Shown here: positions 10,405-22,851 of the stretch, piece after piece | Position numbering within the stretch: the first letter of the stretch is position 1 | Layout of the letters: every line of letters begins with the position of its first letter | DNA from: Zarea fungicola | Lineage: Eukaryota > Ascomycota > Sordariomycetes > Hypocreales > Cordycipitaceae | Direction: 5' to 3' | Assembly (NCBI GenBank): GCA_900169235.1 | Contig: FWCC01000090.1 | Span: 1 to 64,000 of the forward strand | Length of the DNA stretch: 64,000 nt | Program-made: the position numbers and the translations under genes | Notes under the pieces: model-generated | Told to the model about the DNA's origin: nothing | What the model saw: only the letters and a program-made list of their open reading frames with translations | The model's database searches: none

Positions 10405-11081
10405 AAGAAGGATGAGGCTTGGAGGGGATTTGACGAAGTCACGACATTTTGTATATTATCAAGCATGAAATGGAGAATATAGAAGGTCTGGAGAGCATTC
10501 AAAAGCAAGGAATACCCAAATATATTTATATATATATATATCCTAAATCGATGCTGCTGTGAGCTGTGCACCTTGGTGCGAGACATGCAGGGAGCAACAG
10601 ACAAAACAGAAACAAAGCTGCAAATATTTGCCCACATCGCATAGGACAGAAATGCTTCTCTATTGTTTGCCTAGTTTGTATCATCCAATCATTTGCTCAC
10701 CACTCCAGACAGCGAATGGTGGCACGGTAAAGCTTCCAGTGACACCACCACACCCAATCACCAGGCTGCCATAGCCCCGCCACCACAAGCTGCTCAACCA
10801 CTCTCCACATCCAAACCCCACCATGTGACAAGCTTCGACAGAGAACTTATCCAGCCCGTGGTCACATTCCGGTATTGTCATCAGACTTGGTCTCTTTTTC
10901 TAACCTGCTGCCTTTTATACTTGCTTCTTCTTTTGTTACCAGTGACTCATCGATATTCCCACAACCATCCGTCTATATCCCATCAATCCGAACCCCACAT
11001 CATCGAAATAGTTAACGACGTAACATTAGAGTAGACAGAGCAAGCCGTCAAGCTTTTGTATCTGCATCTCCTTTGCCCATC
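10405..11081. other. Intergenic region between cwc24 and atg3
   Basis: This 677-bp region carries the cwc24 3' flank, a TA microsatellite (10521-10541) and the atg3 promoter and leader. A pyrimidine-rich stretch lies near 10885-10985. No gene was seen. Confidence 0.5.
10521..10541. repeat. TA dinucleotide microsatellite
   Basis: A run of alternating T and A with one interruption, just after the cwc24 stop codon. Confidence 0.9.
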
Positions 11082-12367
11082 ATGAACTACATTTACTCGA
11101 CAGTCAACACCCTGCGCGACCGGTACACCCCCGTCACGCATACCTCCACCTTTCGCCAGACCGGCCAAATCACACCCGAAGAGTTCGTCGCCGCCGGTGA
11201 CTACCTTGTCTACAAGTTCCCGACCTGGGCCTGGGGCGATGCCGACGACGAGAGCCGCCGCGTCAGCTACCTGCCCCCAGGGAAGCAGTACCTCGTCACC
11301 CGCAACGTGCCCTGCGAGCGCCGTCTGAATGATGACTTTGCCGGCGACGCGGGCCACGAAGAGTCGCTCGTCAACGACGGCGAGGGCTTCAGGACAGGAG
11401 CCGCCGGCAGAAGCGGCGGCAGTGGTGGCGGCAGCGGTGATGCTGGTGGCAACGACGACGATGACGGCTGGCTGAGGACGGGCGGCCTGGCGAGCTCGCA
11501 GCCTCTCAAGGCGCGGGACGTGCGGACAGTGGACGACGCGGGCAACGTAGGCGCCCCGGCCGATGACGACGAGGATGAGATTCCAGATATGGAGGATGAG
11601 GACGACGACGAGGCTATTATCCGCGACGCCGGCACCGGTGCGCAAAAGAGGTAAATACAGTGAAAACCCCCTCCCCAAAGGAAAAGAGGAAAGATGAAGA
11701 AAAATGTTAACTGGAGGGGATAAAAGCGGCCGGCGCACGTATACACTCTACATCATGTACACGCCATACTACCGCACCCCGCGCCTCTACCTCTCGGGCT
11801 ACCAGACCAACGGCCAGCCCCTGCCGCCGCACGACATGATGGACGACATTGTCGGCGACTACAAGGACAAGACGGTCACGCTGGAGGATTTCCCCTTTTT
11901 CGCCAACAACATCAAGATGGCGACGGTGCACCCCTGCAAGCACGCCTCCGTCATGAAGACGCTCCTCGACCGGGCCGACGGCGCCCTCCGCATCCGCCGG
12001 GACAAGATGCGCGCCGCCGCGGCCAAGGCGGGAGCGGCATCCGCAACAGAGGCGGTACCGGTTCCGGTGACATCGGGCATGGAGGGGCTTGTGGATGAGA
12101 TTGGCCATCTAGATGTCAAGAGCGCGCAGGAGGCGGCGGACAAGGAGGAGTGGGAGGAGGTGCAAGAGACGGAGGCGGTGGAAGACAATGAGGTGGCGAT
12201 TCGGGTGGATCAATATCTAGTTGTATTCCTCAAGGTATGTTCCCCCCCTTCAAACCAGCATTCTGATGATGCCTTTATCAAAGAGACTGTTGATTTGCTA
12301 ACTGAAAATGTAGTTCATGGCAAGTGTCACGCCTGGCATTGAGCATGATTTCACCATGGGAGTGTAG
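11082..12367 (+). CDS. atg3: Autophagy E2-like enzyme Atg3
   Basis: Three exons (11082-11650, 11727-12234, 12314-12367) encode 376 residues. Atg3 transfers Atg8 from its own active-site cysteine to phosphatidylethanolamine on the growing autophagosome membrane. The N-terminus ([18 protein letters not shown]) is the membrane-sensing amphipathic helix. The E2 fold carries the active site VHPCKHA with Cys260. The acidic segment between the E2 strands, usually flexible in this family, is rich in Gly, Asp and Glu (about residues 100-190) and holds the first intron. The last exon supplies only the invariant-looking tail [17 protein letters not shown]. The start at the second of two nearby ATGs fits the conserved N-terminus. 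It lies head-to-tail behind cwc24 but has its own promoter space. Confidence 0.95.
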
Positions 12368-13609
12368 ACTCTGAAAAAAAAACGGCTGGGATTTGAATGA
12401 GGAGGGATACAGGGGACGCTTTATAAAACGACGTTATGAAAACTTGACTTTTTTTTGTTAATCGACAGCATATAAATTCTAAAACAGTCAAGGTGGAAGA
12501 AACCTGGGATAGCATCCTATCTGTTGTTTTCTGTCTGTTTGGTTGTGAGCTGCGTGCGGGCGTTTTTCTTTTTTGTCCTTGGGTATCTTTTAGTTCCTGT
12601 TGGTTCACAGTTCAGAGTAGCAACAGGGAGATCCGATACAGCTTTTTTTTTCTCTATTATTAGTATGTGAGGCTTTGTAATTCTTGAAAAAAGAGTGCGG
12701 TTGTTTTTTTTTAATTATATGTGTGTGTGGGCAGATGTAAAGGTAGAGCCTGACAGTCATTCATTGACTCGCACCACCAAGTTATATGCAAGATGTTGAT
12801 ATTGGTCCCGAACATTGGCACCAGTACAGCCGGCCGGGGAAGGGTTTAAACTAAAGACATAAATTAAAGAAAGATGGGCCTCTAGTTAGTTTCAAACATT
12901 CCTGGTAAAATCATTTATGGAAAGTATGGCACGGTCCTGCAAAGAACCATGAAACGGAAACCATCAGTTGGCTCCAGGCCAACAACCTCTTCCGTTGTCA
13001 TCAGTCACGTCACCTTTGGAACCAAGCTAATCCGCAAATTTCAGTAGATGTAGCAAATTATCACCCACCAGGGCTGTCCATTACTATGATAAAATGAATT
13101 CCAAGTTGGTGTCTAAGCTGGGTAAAAGTGTACCCATTCCCATCACTATCCCTAAGCAAAAACACCTTCAGCACATAATAGGTTAAAATCTATGGCCCAA
13201 AAAAAGGAAAAAAAGATAAAAGGTGTATACAGTCAAAGGCCCCCAAACGATGAAATAAAAATAATCTCCGATACAAGATTTATGAAACCCCCAGCATAAG
13301 AAAATGAAAAGGCAGAAAAAAGCTCGCTCCAATATCCCAATGATGGTTTCGCCGTTCTAAAACGAAAAAGAAAAGAAATATGTAAAGCGTGAAGGGGTAT
13401 ATAAACGTTGGTGAGTTAGGCCCTCTTCCCATGAAAGAAGATGCATAATGTTGCGTGGTAATAACAAAGAAAAAGAAGAAGAGTGATGGTAAGTTGTCGT
13501 AAGAATATAACCAGATGAATGGCTAAGAAGAACTGGACACTTGCTCCGCCAAGGAGCAAGACTGTTAAAACGGCCACGTCTTGAGTCGCGACGGTTCAGG
13601 GCGAGCTGG
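12368..13609. other. Convergent 3' flanks of atg3 and coiled-coil gene
   Basis: This 1.24-kb AT-rich stretch has many A and T runs between convergent genes. No coding, RNA or repeat feature could be supported. Confidence 0.5.
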
Positions 13610-15373
13610 CTACGCTACGCCAAACGGTGCGCCAAAGTTTGCCGTTGTCCGAATCTTGAGTGGAACGTCTGCCTCACCACATTTGGACGTCTCGAGACCA
13701 TCTGGCGCAGTGTTGGTCTTATTCTCACGGGGCTTGACGTTGGGCACTTCATCCTGTTCCAGCTGCGTCTTGATGACAGTCGGCAGAGCGTCTTCTTCAC
13801 TCTGGCTGATGCCTTGCAGCTTCTGGTTGAGATGAGCCCAGAAGATCTCGTCTTGGGCAGGGATATTCTTGACCATCAGGGGGCCCTTGAGAGGGGCGTC
13901 GTCCTTGGGTTCGAATCGAGGCTGTTCGTCGACGTCGTCGGCATGGGCTTCCTCCAGGTGCGGCTGTGGAACTGCTGCATTGCGCGCAGCGTCCGCAAGG
14001 TTATCGGCTAATGCATCTGTTCCTTTGGTGGTATCTGGCTCGTCGTCATCCTCCGGATCAAGAGACTTGTTTGCAGCAGTTGGCGTCGTGGCCTCGCTCT
14101 GGCCTGCAGTCATGCTGCCGTCGAGAGTGGTCATTGTGGGGAAAAGAGACAACGAGTGGTTGGGCGTGTGACCAGCGTGCATGGTCCTGCGGCGTATCTC
14201 ACCGGCTGCCAAGGCCTGCATCGTCTGGGCCTTGGACGAGGATCGCCTTTTGAGGCTGCCGTCTTGGTCGGATAAAGGCTGGCCCGAGGTGGGTGGCGAC
14301 GTCGTCGGCGTAGATTTCACAGACGACTGGGTAAATGTGTCGCGGACCGCATTGGCCTTGATGAAGATCCCGTCCAGTTTTGGATCAATTTCATGGACAT
14401 CAATGAGGGGTATAGAGGCGTCAGCATTCTTCTTGCTGCGCGAGGCCAGGAAATCCCGCGTCGAAGAGGTTTCCGGCTGCGTGCGCGGGTCCAGAGTTGT
14501 GGCTGCAGAAGGCTCCGTGTTGGCAGTGGGAGAGGTGCGAGGGCTGCTGCTGGTATTGACAAAGTGTGGTCGTCGCGAAGCACCCTCCAGACCGGGCGGC
14601 AAAAGGTCTGCGCTCATCTTGATACCGGCAGCGGGTGAAATCATGCCGCTGAATTGGCTTCCAGGCGACGTCACCGACTTGAGGGTGGCATTCTCGGCCT
14701 CCAGGCGACGGATTCGCTCTCGAAGTGCCTGCATTTCGTGTTGCATCGTGGCCTTTTCGTTGAGCCATGATTCGCGCATGTCCTCCATGATGGTACGCTC
14801 CTCCTGGTAGACTTCTTCGGCCCGTTTACGGTTCGCCTCGAGGTATTTGCGCTCAGCCTCCCAGGCATCGCGGATCAGAGAGTTTTGCTGGGCGAGACGC
14901 TGGACAAGATGCAAAGACGTCTGCTGCGGCGCTGCAGCATCCGCAGAGGCAGAGCGGGAGAGCAGCGTCGCAGCACCGAGGCTGGGCGAGGGCGAGAGGG
15001 CATCATGTTGGACCAGGCTTGTGCCTGCAGGTTGGGGCATGGAGGGCCTGGGAGCCCGGGCGAGGCCAATATCGGTGGGCGAGAGGCTACTATCGCGGCG
15101 GATCGGGGGATTGGACGAGGAGGCGAGGGGGATGTGGTGGGATGATGCATAGTTGAAATGTGGCGCGGAGGGTGCAGAGCGGGGAGCGGCCTCTGCAGCT
15201 GCAGCAGACGAGCTGTGGGTGCGGTGTTCGTAGATGGGTTGCAAGGAATACGTAGTGGATGGTCCGGCCTGGGAGGCGACAGCGGCGGCGGCGGCGGAAG
15301 GTGAGGCTGCGAGCAGCATGTCGTTGTCGAGGCCTCCAGAGGGGAGGAAAGCGTCGGAAAGTGGCCTCGTCAT
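13610..15373 (-). CDS. Uncharacterised disordered protein with central coiled coil
   Basis: One exon of 587 residues from ATG 15373. The same frame stays open to an upstream TGA but offers only TTG there, so 15373 is the best start unless a spliced 5' exon exists. I do not recognise the family. The N-terminal 150 residues are low-complexity Ala/Ser/Pro with an SPTDIGLARAP segment. Residues about 154-233 form a strongly charged coiled coil (ERKYLEANRKRAEEVYQEER through RIRRLEAENATLKS). The remainder is Ser/Thr/Pro-rich, with a conserved-looking IPLIDVHEIDPKLDGIFIKA block and a basic KRRSSSKAQTM site that a basophilic kinase could recognise. An acidic stretch precedes MVKNIPAQDEIFWAHLNQKL. No catalytic domain or membrane segment is visible. 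The context is housekeeping (atg3, cwc24). Confidence 0.8.
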   Translation of the reverse strand: MTRPLSDAFLPSGGLDNDMLLAASPSAAAAAVASQAGPSTTYSLQPIYEHRTHSSSAAAAEAAPRSAPSAPHFNYASSHHIPLASSSNPPIRRDSSLSPTDIGLARAPRPSMPQPAGTSLVQHDALSPSPSLGAATLLSRSASADAAAPQQTSLHLVQRLAQQNSLIRDAWEAERKYLEANRKRAEEVYQEERTIMEDMRESWLNEKATMQHEMQALRERIRRLEAENATLKSVTSPGSQFSGMISPAAGIKMSADLLPPGLEGASRRPHFVNTSSSPRTSPTANTEPSAATTLDPRTQPETSSTRDFLASRSKKNADASIPLIDVHEIDPKLDGIFIKANAVRDTFTQSSVKSTPTTSPPTSGQPLSDQDGSLKRRSSSKAQTMQALAAGEIRRRTMHAGHTPNHSLSLFPTMTTLDGSMTAGQSEATTPTAANKSLDPEDDDEPDTTKGTDALADNLADAARNAAVPQPHLEEAHADDVDEQPRFEPKDDAPLKGPLMVKNIPAQDEIFWAHLNQKLQGISQSEEDALPTVIKTQLEQDEVPNVKPRENKTNTAPDGLETSKCGEADVPLKIRTTANFGAPFGVA

Positions 15374-16600
15374 TCTGCTGAGCGACCGTAGAGATGCGCC
15401 GGTACCATGGCCAACTTTGTTGGCTTGGTCGAGGGTGACTCCCAGCAGGGAAGTAGATTGCAAGAGTCCAGATTCAAAAGGCCGATTTCTGGTTCATCAC
15501 AAAACGCCGAGGGGAATTGGAACTTGGTAGGTTACACAAGACGTGCAGGGTCGTTGTCGATGGTAGCAAATGCAGGGTCTTGGGGCAAGGTGGCGGCGGC
15601 GAAGGATAGGACCGATGGGTCAGCTAATGGTAGGGTCCCAATCGGGCAGCGTCAGAGGAGAGAGTCCGAGTGTGGCCGATTGTCAATTTGCTGGGGGGGG
15701 CCGGTTGACAGCGGTGGTTTGATTTGCAAGGATGTTTTTGTACGAATTGGAGTCGTCGTTTTTGTTGAAGCGAGCGAGGGTGCAAGGGTCGTTGGAGGGT
15801 CGTATGTGGCTGTCGGCCAGCAAAAGGGTGACGCAGGTAGGCAGAAGGCAGCCAACCAGGGAATGGAGATGGGCGACAGGATGCAGCTGGAGGCGATTCG
15901 TGGCTTGCTGAGATGCAGCAAGAGTCTCGGATGAATGCACGGTGATGCAGATGATGGAAGGCTTGTTGGTGGACAGCAAGACAGGTATAGTAGAGTGGAA
16001 TAGACTACCGGTGTGTTTGCCGTAGTTTGGGGGTTTCGGCTTAAAAGGCAAATGAGGCCAAAGGGAGTGACAAGAGGCAGGCAGGCACGCGAGAGAGACG
16101 GTACCTCTGTTGTACCTGAGTACCTGAGTCTGATAGTAGGTACCTGTACTGGCGGATTGGGCAGCTTTACCGGCCTGATGACAGGTACCTGCAGCCAGCT
16201 TATTACAGATACAGTGGCATCTCTCGCTGTTAGTGGCTGAAGGCGCCCAGTGTCGACCGTGAGGCAATAATGCACCCGCCAAAAGCCACTGAAGCCACCG
16301 CCAATTCACTGACTCGCCGAGCGTTTCTCCCCGGTATAGGTACAACCGCTAATAAGATAGATGGGTAGATGGCTGTACTCGGGACAAGGACGCCGTACAA
16401 CGTTTAGTTGATGATGGCAGGACATGCATCCATTAGAATTCATCGCTTGGCCAGTCATGATGTTTCAATTCATACAACCTACCTTGTTTTGATGACTCGA
16501 ATGGTTTACAGAGACCAAATACCAAGCAGAGTGCAGAGCCAGTTCGGTCCCTCCCTCCTTGGTACCGGCAGTGGCATTGGGTACCGCACAGGTACCTGCA
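15374..16600. promoter_or_regulatory. Upstream region of coiled-coil gene, rich in GGTACC
   Basis: The hexamer GGTACC occurs seven times here (15401, 16100, 16139, 16184, 16561, 16580, 16591), several within GGTACCTG. About 0.3 would be expected by chance in 1.2 kb. Two long overlapping frames on the minus strand (15652-16345) read low-complexity sequence and look non-coding. The region is probably the promoter and leader of the leftward gene. Confidence 0.45.
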
Positions 16601-19086
16601 CATGCCGCTCTTATTAGTACCAACAGTCCATAGCACTGCTAATTTTAGCCCCTAACAAATCGACGCGGCCTCGGCCCGTCTTTAATGATGAGCTGCAGGA
16701 CAGCCATCTTCAGCCAAGACACAAGGCAGAAAAGACAAGGACGAAAAAACGTCCGAGAAGAGGAAAAAGAAAAAAAAATCCAGAATAGGCGAAAACCTTG
16801 GCCAACTGTGTGTCACAGCATCATGCATCATCGTTTTACGCCCGCATACCACCTACCGGATCGTTTCCCCGGGAAATCAAAACGCACTGCATCAGGCAAC
16901 GCCACTGGGCTGCATGAGCTGCAGTCCTAATGCAATAGCTCACACCAAGATGAATATGTGAGTGCCAACTTTTTTTTTTTAATCATTATTATTTATTCTT
17001 TTATCCATCTTTTTTATTGTTCAATCTGATGGTAAAGTGTGTGTCGGTCAAAACACCCTCGAAAAGGAAGGTAGACGAACATGACGGTGGCCAAGACATA
17101 CCCCAGCCAAGCTAGGAATAATGAAAAATGGGCTAATTACTTGTGGTTTCCTGAAGCGGTGTGCTTTGTCGCTGGGGGGGGGGTTGCATTTTGCACGTCT
17201 GTTCAAGTTTGCACACTGTGTCTTGGGGGCTTTGAAGCAACATGAACTCATCGATGCACTGCTGCATGTAGATGACGCCGCAGAATCCTGCTGCCCTTAG
17301 AGTGCCCAGTATACTACTTTTGTTTTTATTTGGCCTCTCTTCTTGTTTTCTCTCACATGCCAGTACGATGCATGCTCTTCGTATCAACGACTGGGTCGTG
17401 CACATTCTCCGTCAGCAGTAGATACCACACGGCGTGGATGAATCCATCTACGCATCCACCCAATTATTTAGGGTGTCCGATAAGGGGAAAAAACAGGGAA
17501 TATGAAATCGGCCGTCGGAAGAGAAAAGAGGGTGCCGAAACAATTTTTTAGACTCGATCCTGCCCTTCCCATAGTGAGACTACATCATCCGGGCAACCAG
17601 GGTTCCATTGACATGCACACCTTGGTAGTAACTAGAATACGCAACGGGTCAATATTGACGGGCTGGTGTGACAACCAAGTGCAATTTTATTTCATCATGA
17701 TTTTTATTTTATTTTATTTTTCAATATTATTACTGTCGTTTCGAACATATTGGCTGTTACTGGCACGTGTGTGTGGGAATGTGTGAGTGTGTGAGAGCAT
17801 GTATGTCTCATGTCCTCATGCACAATAAAAAGGTGGCTTTCTCCTGAATACGCGTACCGCGTACCACACACTGCAGGATTCCTGTAAAGGAAAAATAACG
17901 ATGGGAAAAAAAAATCTCGCACTTTTTGGCCACTTTTTGACAATGTTCTCGCTTCCAATAACCCTGCGACGATTTCAATTTTAACCGATATTTGGCGGTG
18001 GCTTCCATATACGTGGCACCTATCAGTCTCCGTCTCGGATGCAGACCCTCCCATCTCCGCGATTTGACCCCCCAAGCCACACACAAACCTGCGAGCAGCA
18101 TGTCACGCACACACACCATGCAATCAGGTAAACTAGTTAAATGAAAGCAGAGCTTAATTTCCACGCTAACTTGATTACATACTCGGGGCAAAAAATAGAT
18201 GTATTAAAAACACATAATTAGCAAACTTCAATACAATCGTTTACCGGCGAGACACGGGCCAAATAGCCTGCTCGGATACGATCGGATGCCCGGCCCGGTA
18301 AGGACCGAGCCCGTTTGTCTCAACAAGCCAATCAATCTTTTGCGGTTGGGAGAGGAACAAAGTTTGTCAGATATGACCGTCTTCACAAGTCATGGTTTAA
18401 AATATACATGTATATTGATATTGGATTTGAATTAAATTAATCCTTGCTTGTTTTATTTCACGCGTGTTTGCTCCGGACATTTGTGATTCTCTTTGTCTTC
18501 ACATCCTCTTCCGAAATGGCAAAATCGGTGTAGACATGCGTCGCGGGTCGCCAAGTGACATCCCCCGGCATAAAACCACCAATTCAAACGCACCTACCTA
18601 GATACGGAACTGTTCCAGTGTTTGAAAGGGCTGTACTCCGTAAGATTACATGCGTCCAGCGAACCCATTTTGTTCTTTCTTCGGTGCAGAACCCGGGTCC
18701 TGCATGTGCTGCCTACAGCATGAATGAGCATCCGGCCCCCAAACTGAGACATTGTTGTAGCTTTGTCAAGGACGGAGACCTCGCAGCTTGGCAACCTAGC
18801 AAGCACAGCCAGCCAGAGAAGTCGCTCTAAACAGGCAAATAAAATTCACAAAATTTATGCATGTCCTTTTATCAACCTGCATGTCATGTCTCACAGGAAA
18901 ATGGTGGTCACTTGCTGCCAACAGGATTGCAGGCTGCCGGTGTAGGAAGTGATAGGTGCGGTCGTCGTCGTCGGAACGAGGACAAGGCCACGCTATCCTT
19001 GACCCGGTTGCTTGGGCCAAGCAGCCGAACAAGGCATCCAATTACAATAGGTTTAGTGTGAGGTGTCCTTTGATTGCCTTTCATAG

Positions 19087-19102
19087 TACGGAGTACTCCG
19101 TA
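19087..19102. repeat. Perfect 16-bp palindrome TACGGAGTACTCCGTA
   Basis: Self-complementary over 16 bp. It contains both orientations of the 9-mer that recurs across the intergenic DNA of this window. Confidence 0.8.
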
Positions 19103-21758
19103 ACTATATTAGCAAACTGGTAGCCAATACTGGTAGCTTATTACCCCCAAGGCTAGAACAAGATCGGTTGCGAGCCAAAAACTTGCCGCTCTGCGCACCA
19201 CCAAAAACATTCAACAAGCGGCCCGTGCCTGTGGGGGCGGCCCAAAGCGTCCAGCGATCAGCATCAGCCTGGTAGATTGAGATTGTCGCGGGTTAACCAC
19301 CATCCCACCCTTGCCTGTTGGGATCATCGCAAGTTTTCCTCGTCTTGTGGCCTCATGACATTTAATCCGGCTGGCAGTCCAGCCCTGTGGCGTTTTGATA
19401 ATACCACACAAGACGCTGCACTCACCATCAGACTCAAGTCTCCACCGCCCGTGGACTGCATCGTTGTATCCCGAGTTGAGCATCCTTCCAAGGGGAAAAT
19501 AATTGTGGCTTATTAAACAAAGGGGTACACTGGGCGGGAGGCGGAACCATTGAAATTACCAGTAGTTGAGACGGGAAACTTCAAAAGTCTCCCCGGCGAG
19601 TCCAGGGACAGAGACGCCATCAGACAAGGCCCTAGTTAGTAGTGCAGCCTGGCATTCAATTCCCCGCGACGGAATTGTTTCCCTTTGTCACCCAGCGGAG
19701 CCTGTGCGATCTCTCCCGAGCATGATGCATACTAGAATTAAATTTCATGACTCGGTATACCTCCTGCAGACGAGGCAGACATGCTTTGGTGGATTGTTCA
19801 GCGTTCAGCTAGCTACTCCGTGGAAGCGAGAAAAGAAATGCGGGCTGCAGTCGTTTGGGGCATTGTTGGCTGGCTCCTTCATGCCACTGGCCATGTTTTG
19901 TGTGGAGTCGCAAAACGGCGTAAAGTGGAAATGATGCCGTTACATATTAAAAGATGCTCGTTAACAAGTACAGGAATTGATGACGGCGTGGTTACACGGA
20001 ATGTGCTTGCACAGAATCTGAGTGTACAGAATCGAGTCGTGTCTCCGACCCGTCGAGGCCTATCCATTGGCAAGCTGCAGGGTTGTACAAAGAAAATCCT
20101 ACATTACACATTATGTATTTTACCAACAAGTCAGTCCGTCATTAGCTGGTCACCTGTCTTGCCGCACAAATGTACAGTATTCGGATGTCACCCGACGGCA
20201 GGTCGCAACTACTGCTGCGGAATAGACCAAAAGCAGTTATCACGCAGCCAGGGGTGAAGTGGTGTAAGAGTGAGACTCTTGGCATACAGGTTGCATATAC
20301 TGAGTGCAGGCCTCTGTTGAGCTGGTCCAGGACGTAGGATTGAGAAGATCCCCGGGTAGAAGAACGAGTCAAGTTTTCGGCTGCTTCTCGTCACAGTTAC
20401 ACGACAGTACAGAACCATGAGGGGACTGGCAGTGAGTTGCCGGTCTGAGCTCTACATGTGCTTGGCATTCGTCGACGTTGGCATCCGTTAACGAACAGGC
20501 CGCGGCCACGTATCTTTTACTCAATATTCCTGTTTCGGGAGAGGATTCTTTCAAGTTTCCTCGGAAAGTATGGACTTGCTGAGAAAAGATTAGTATGCCT
20601 GCAATGTGTTTTAGGTGAAACGACGACAACCAACAGAGGAGGCAAGTATTTGTGCGACACGATACCAGCAGCCTAGGCCTTTTTCAATGGTCACTGAGAA
20701 ACGCAGCAACACGTTGCAATTCTCGAGCATGGTAGTCGCACAACATGTAATTTGGTATTACATGTAAAGCCGGCAACGGGTGAGGCGCACGACACGACCC
20801 GTCATCCTTACGGAGAGTACTTGCGTGGTAGACAGGGCCGAGTGGCGTCCCTGGGGTCATCTATTGCCACACACGTTTCGGCCGCCTTGTCTGGCACAAT
20901 TATTAGCAAAACATAGTGTGATTGATGCGCATGCAGGTAATACGCAGCCGTCGGTTCGGACTGGCAGAGGCAATGACCATGGTTAAGGATGATTGGATCG
21001 TGAGTTGGTGTGGGAGTGGCGTGGCCAGGCTGACAGGCAATCACCGAAATCACCGCGGTTGGTGATTTGCGACATCCGATCAGAAGAAGAGGGGATGGGG
21101 ACGGCACGGTGACAAGGTTGTTGGATCAAGGCGAGACAGTACTCCGTACAGGGACAAACATGGTAGGTGGTTGTGTTTGCAGTTGAGGCTTGGACGCTTG
21201 GATGTCTGGCTCGTGTCGTTGCTCGTTGCCTCGACAATTCGAACGGCTTGGCACTGACAGCCGTTGCATTTGGTGTAGTATGCCAGTAGACTCGTGTAAC
21301 AAGAGGTCGAGTGGAAATGTAAATATTACTGAGTCACCGTGACAAGGAATGAGAGGATGGATGCATATGTACAGCGTACTCCGTGCAGCTCCGTACAGAT
21401 GCAGACAAGACGCGGACGGCAGGGCAAACAAGTCCGTGGGAGCGAGCAGAGAACCAGGCCGCTGCAGGCTGCCGGTGGGTGGGTAAATTGACGTGCTCCA
21501 CACAAGACGCAGCCGGGCTTCCTATTTGGGTGCTCTGCATGGAATGTCTCTGAAGGAGAGAAAAAACGAAGAGTGGATTGCAGTAAAATCAAGACTCCAG
21601 ATGCTAGCACCATTCATTTATCCTGCTGGCCGTCCTCCGTATTCTCGGTTCAATCGTACGGAATACTCCGTTTCCCGCGCTGAAATGCATGTAATATATT
21701 GTTGGTACAGGGCATGCAGCCCCCTCTCTCGCTGTCTGGCCACTAACGTGGTACATAG

Positions 21759-21782
21759 GTACTTGGGTACTTGGGTACTTGG
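21759..21782. repeat. GTACTTGGG short tandem repeat
   Basis: Nearly three head-to-tail copies of a 9-bp unit. Confidence 0.85.
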
Positions 21783-22127
21783 ATACAGACCGTCCAAGCT
21801 CAAGAGGGCGCTTGTTCTGTGCTGGATGAGAGCTGTCAGTTTTTCTCCCCTGTAGCCTCGCTCTAGTCCCCTACAACCCCTGCACTATAGCTGCCCCCCC
21901 TGGTCCCCTCCTGCACCCCTGTAGCTTGCCTGCTCGCCAGCCCCATGGCGGCCTGTGGGCCTCCCGTCCCCCCAACTGACACTAACCAGCCGTGGCAAGC
22001 ACCATCTAACTTGTTCCGCCTCGCTCTCCGGCCTCACTCTCACCCTCTCACCACACTCATCACTCACTTCACTGCAAGGTCACTTCGTTTCTCCTCCACA
22101 ATCTCGCAGCTTCATCCACATCCACAC

Positions 22128-22174
22128 GCTCCATGCTCATGCTCCATGCTCGCTTCATGCTCCATGCTCCATCC
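22128..22174. repeat. ATGCTCC-type imperfect tandem repeat
   Basis: The heptamer ATGCTCC or ATGCTC recurs about five times in 47 bp. Confidence 0.7.
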
Positions 22175-22835
22175 ACTTTGGCCTCAACCACATCACTCCC
22201 ACGCCATCTTCAAACCCCTGTCTTGTCCTCAAGCCCTGTCGATGAAGCCCGTTTGCTCCTTTCAAAGGCCAGCACGCCACCATGCATCGTCCGTCTCTCG
22301 CCTCCACACAAAAGTGGTCGACCACCACCACCACGGTGACCACCCCTTGGATGGTTACTTGGCCTTGATTGCGCCGCTTCGGCCATGATCTGAATGGCAG
22401 CCAGCCATCACGCCTCCTCCACCCCAGGTCGTGTGTGCACCCAATCTCCCGCCTCCGAAACACTATTCCATCCACTCTTATTACTGTACTGATACGGCCG
22501 TCTGTTTCCCTTTAGCCTTGGCCCGCCTTGTCAGCTCTCTCTCGCTACTCGCTTCTCCATCTTCATCGGCAACGCAACAACAGGGAACCAGGGCGCAGCA
22601 ATCTTCACCGGCGGGTAAAGCTGCATACGCCACCGCATACACCCAAGACCTTCACGACGGGGGACCATGCAGATTGCTCCTCTTCCGTCACGACCCATGG
22701 AGCCCACCCCGTCCGCTGTCCTTCGGTGTTTGTATCCGTCACTGAGGCCTTTTTATTGCTACCACGCACCTTTGCCAATGCAAATGTGAATGCAGTACAA
22801 CACCGCGCACCTTTACCATCAACATCATCATCTGT

Positions 22836-22851
22836 ACACACACACACACAC
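22836..22851. repeat. AC dinucleotide microsatellite
   Basis: Eight uninterrupted AC units. Confidence 0.9.

Larger units (their letters stand above)
16601..22127. other. Gene-poor intergenic DNA
   Basis: No reading frame here has recognisable domains or a plausible splice structure. It holds homopolymer runs, TACTCCGTA motifs (18634, 19087, 21140) and a GTACTTGGG tandem repeat. A non-coding RNA cannot be excluded from sequence alone. Confidence 0.4.

Noticed and set aside
13541..14810. Long plus-strand frames (13541-14011, 14181-14810) within the coiled-coil gene
   Set aside because: They are antisense shadows of a GC-rich coding exon, with low-complexity translations.
15652..16345. Two overlapping minus-strand frames of 207 and 220 codons upstream of the coiled-coil gene
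   Set aside because: They overlap in different frames, read Ser/Thr/Pro-rich sequence and lie in the likely promoter. No splice link to the downstream gene was evident.
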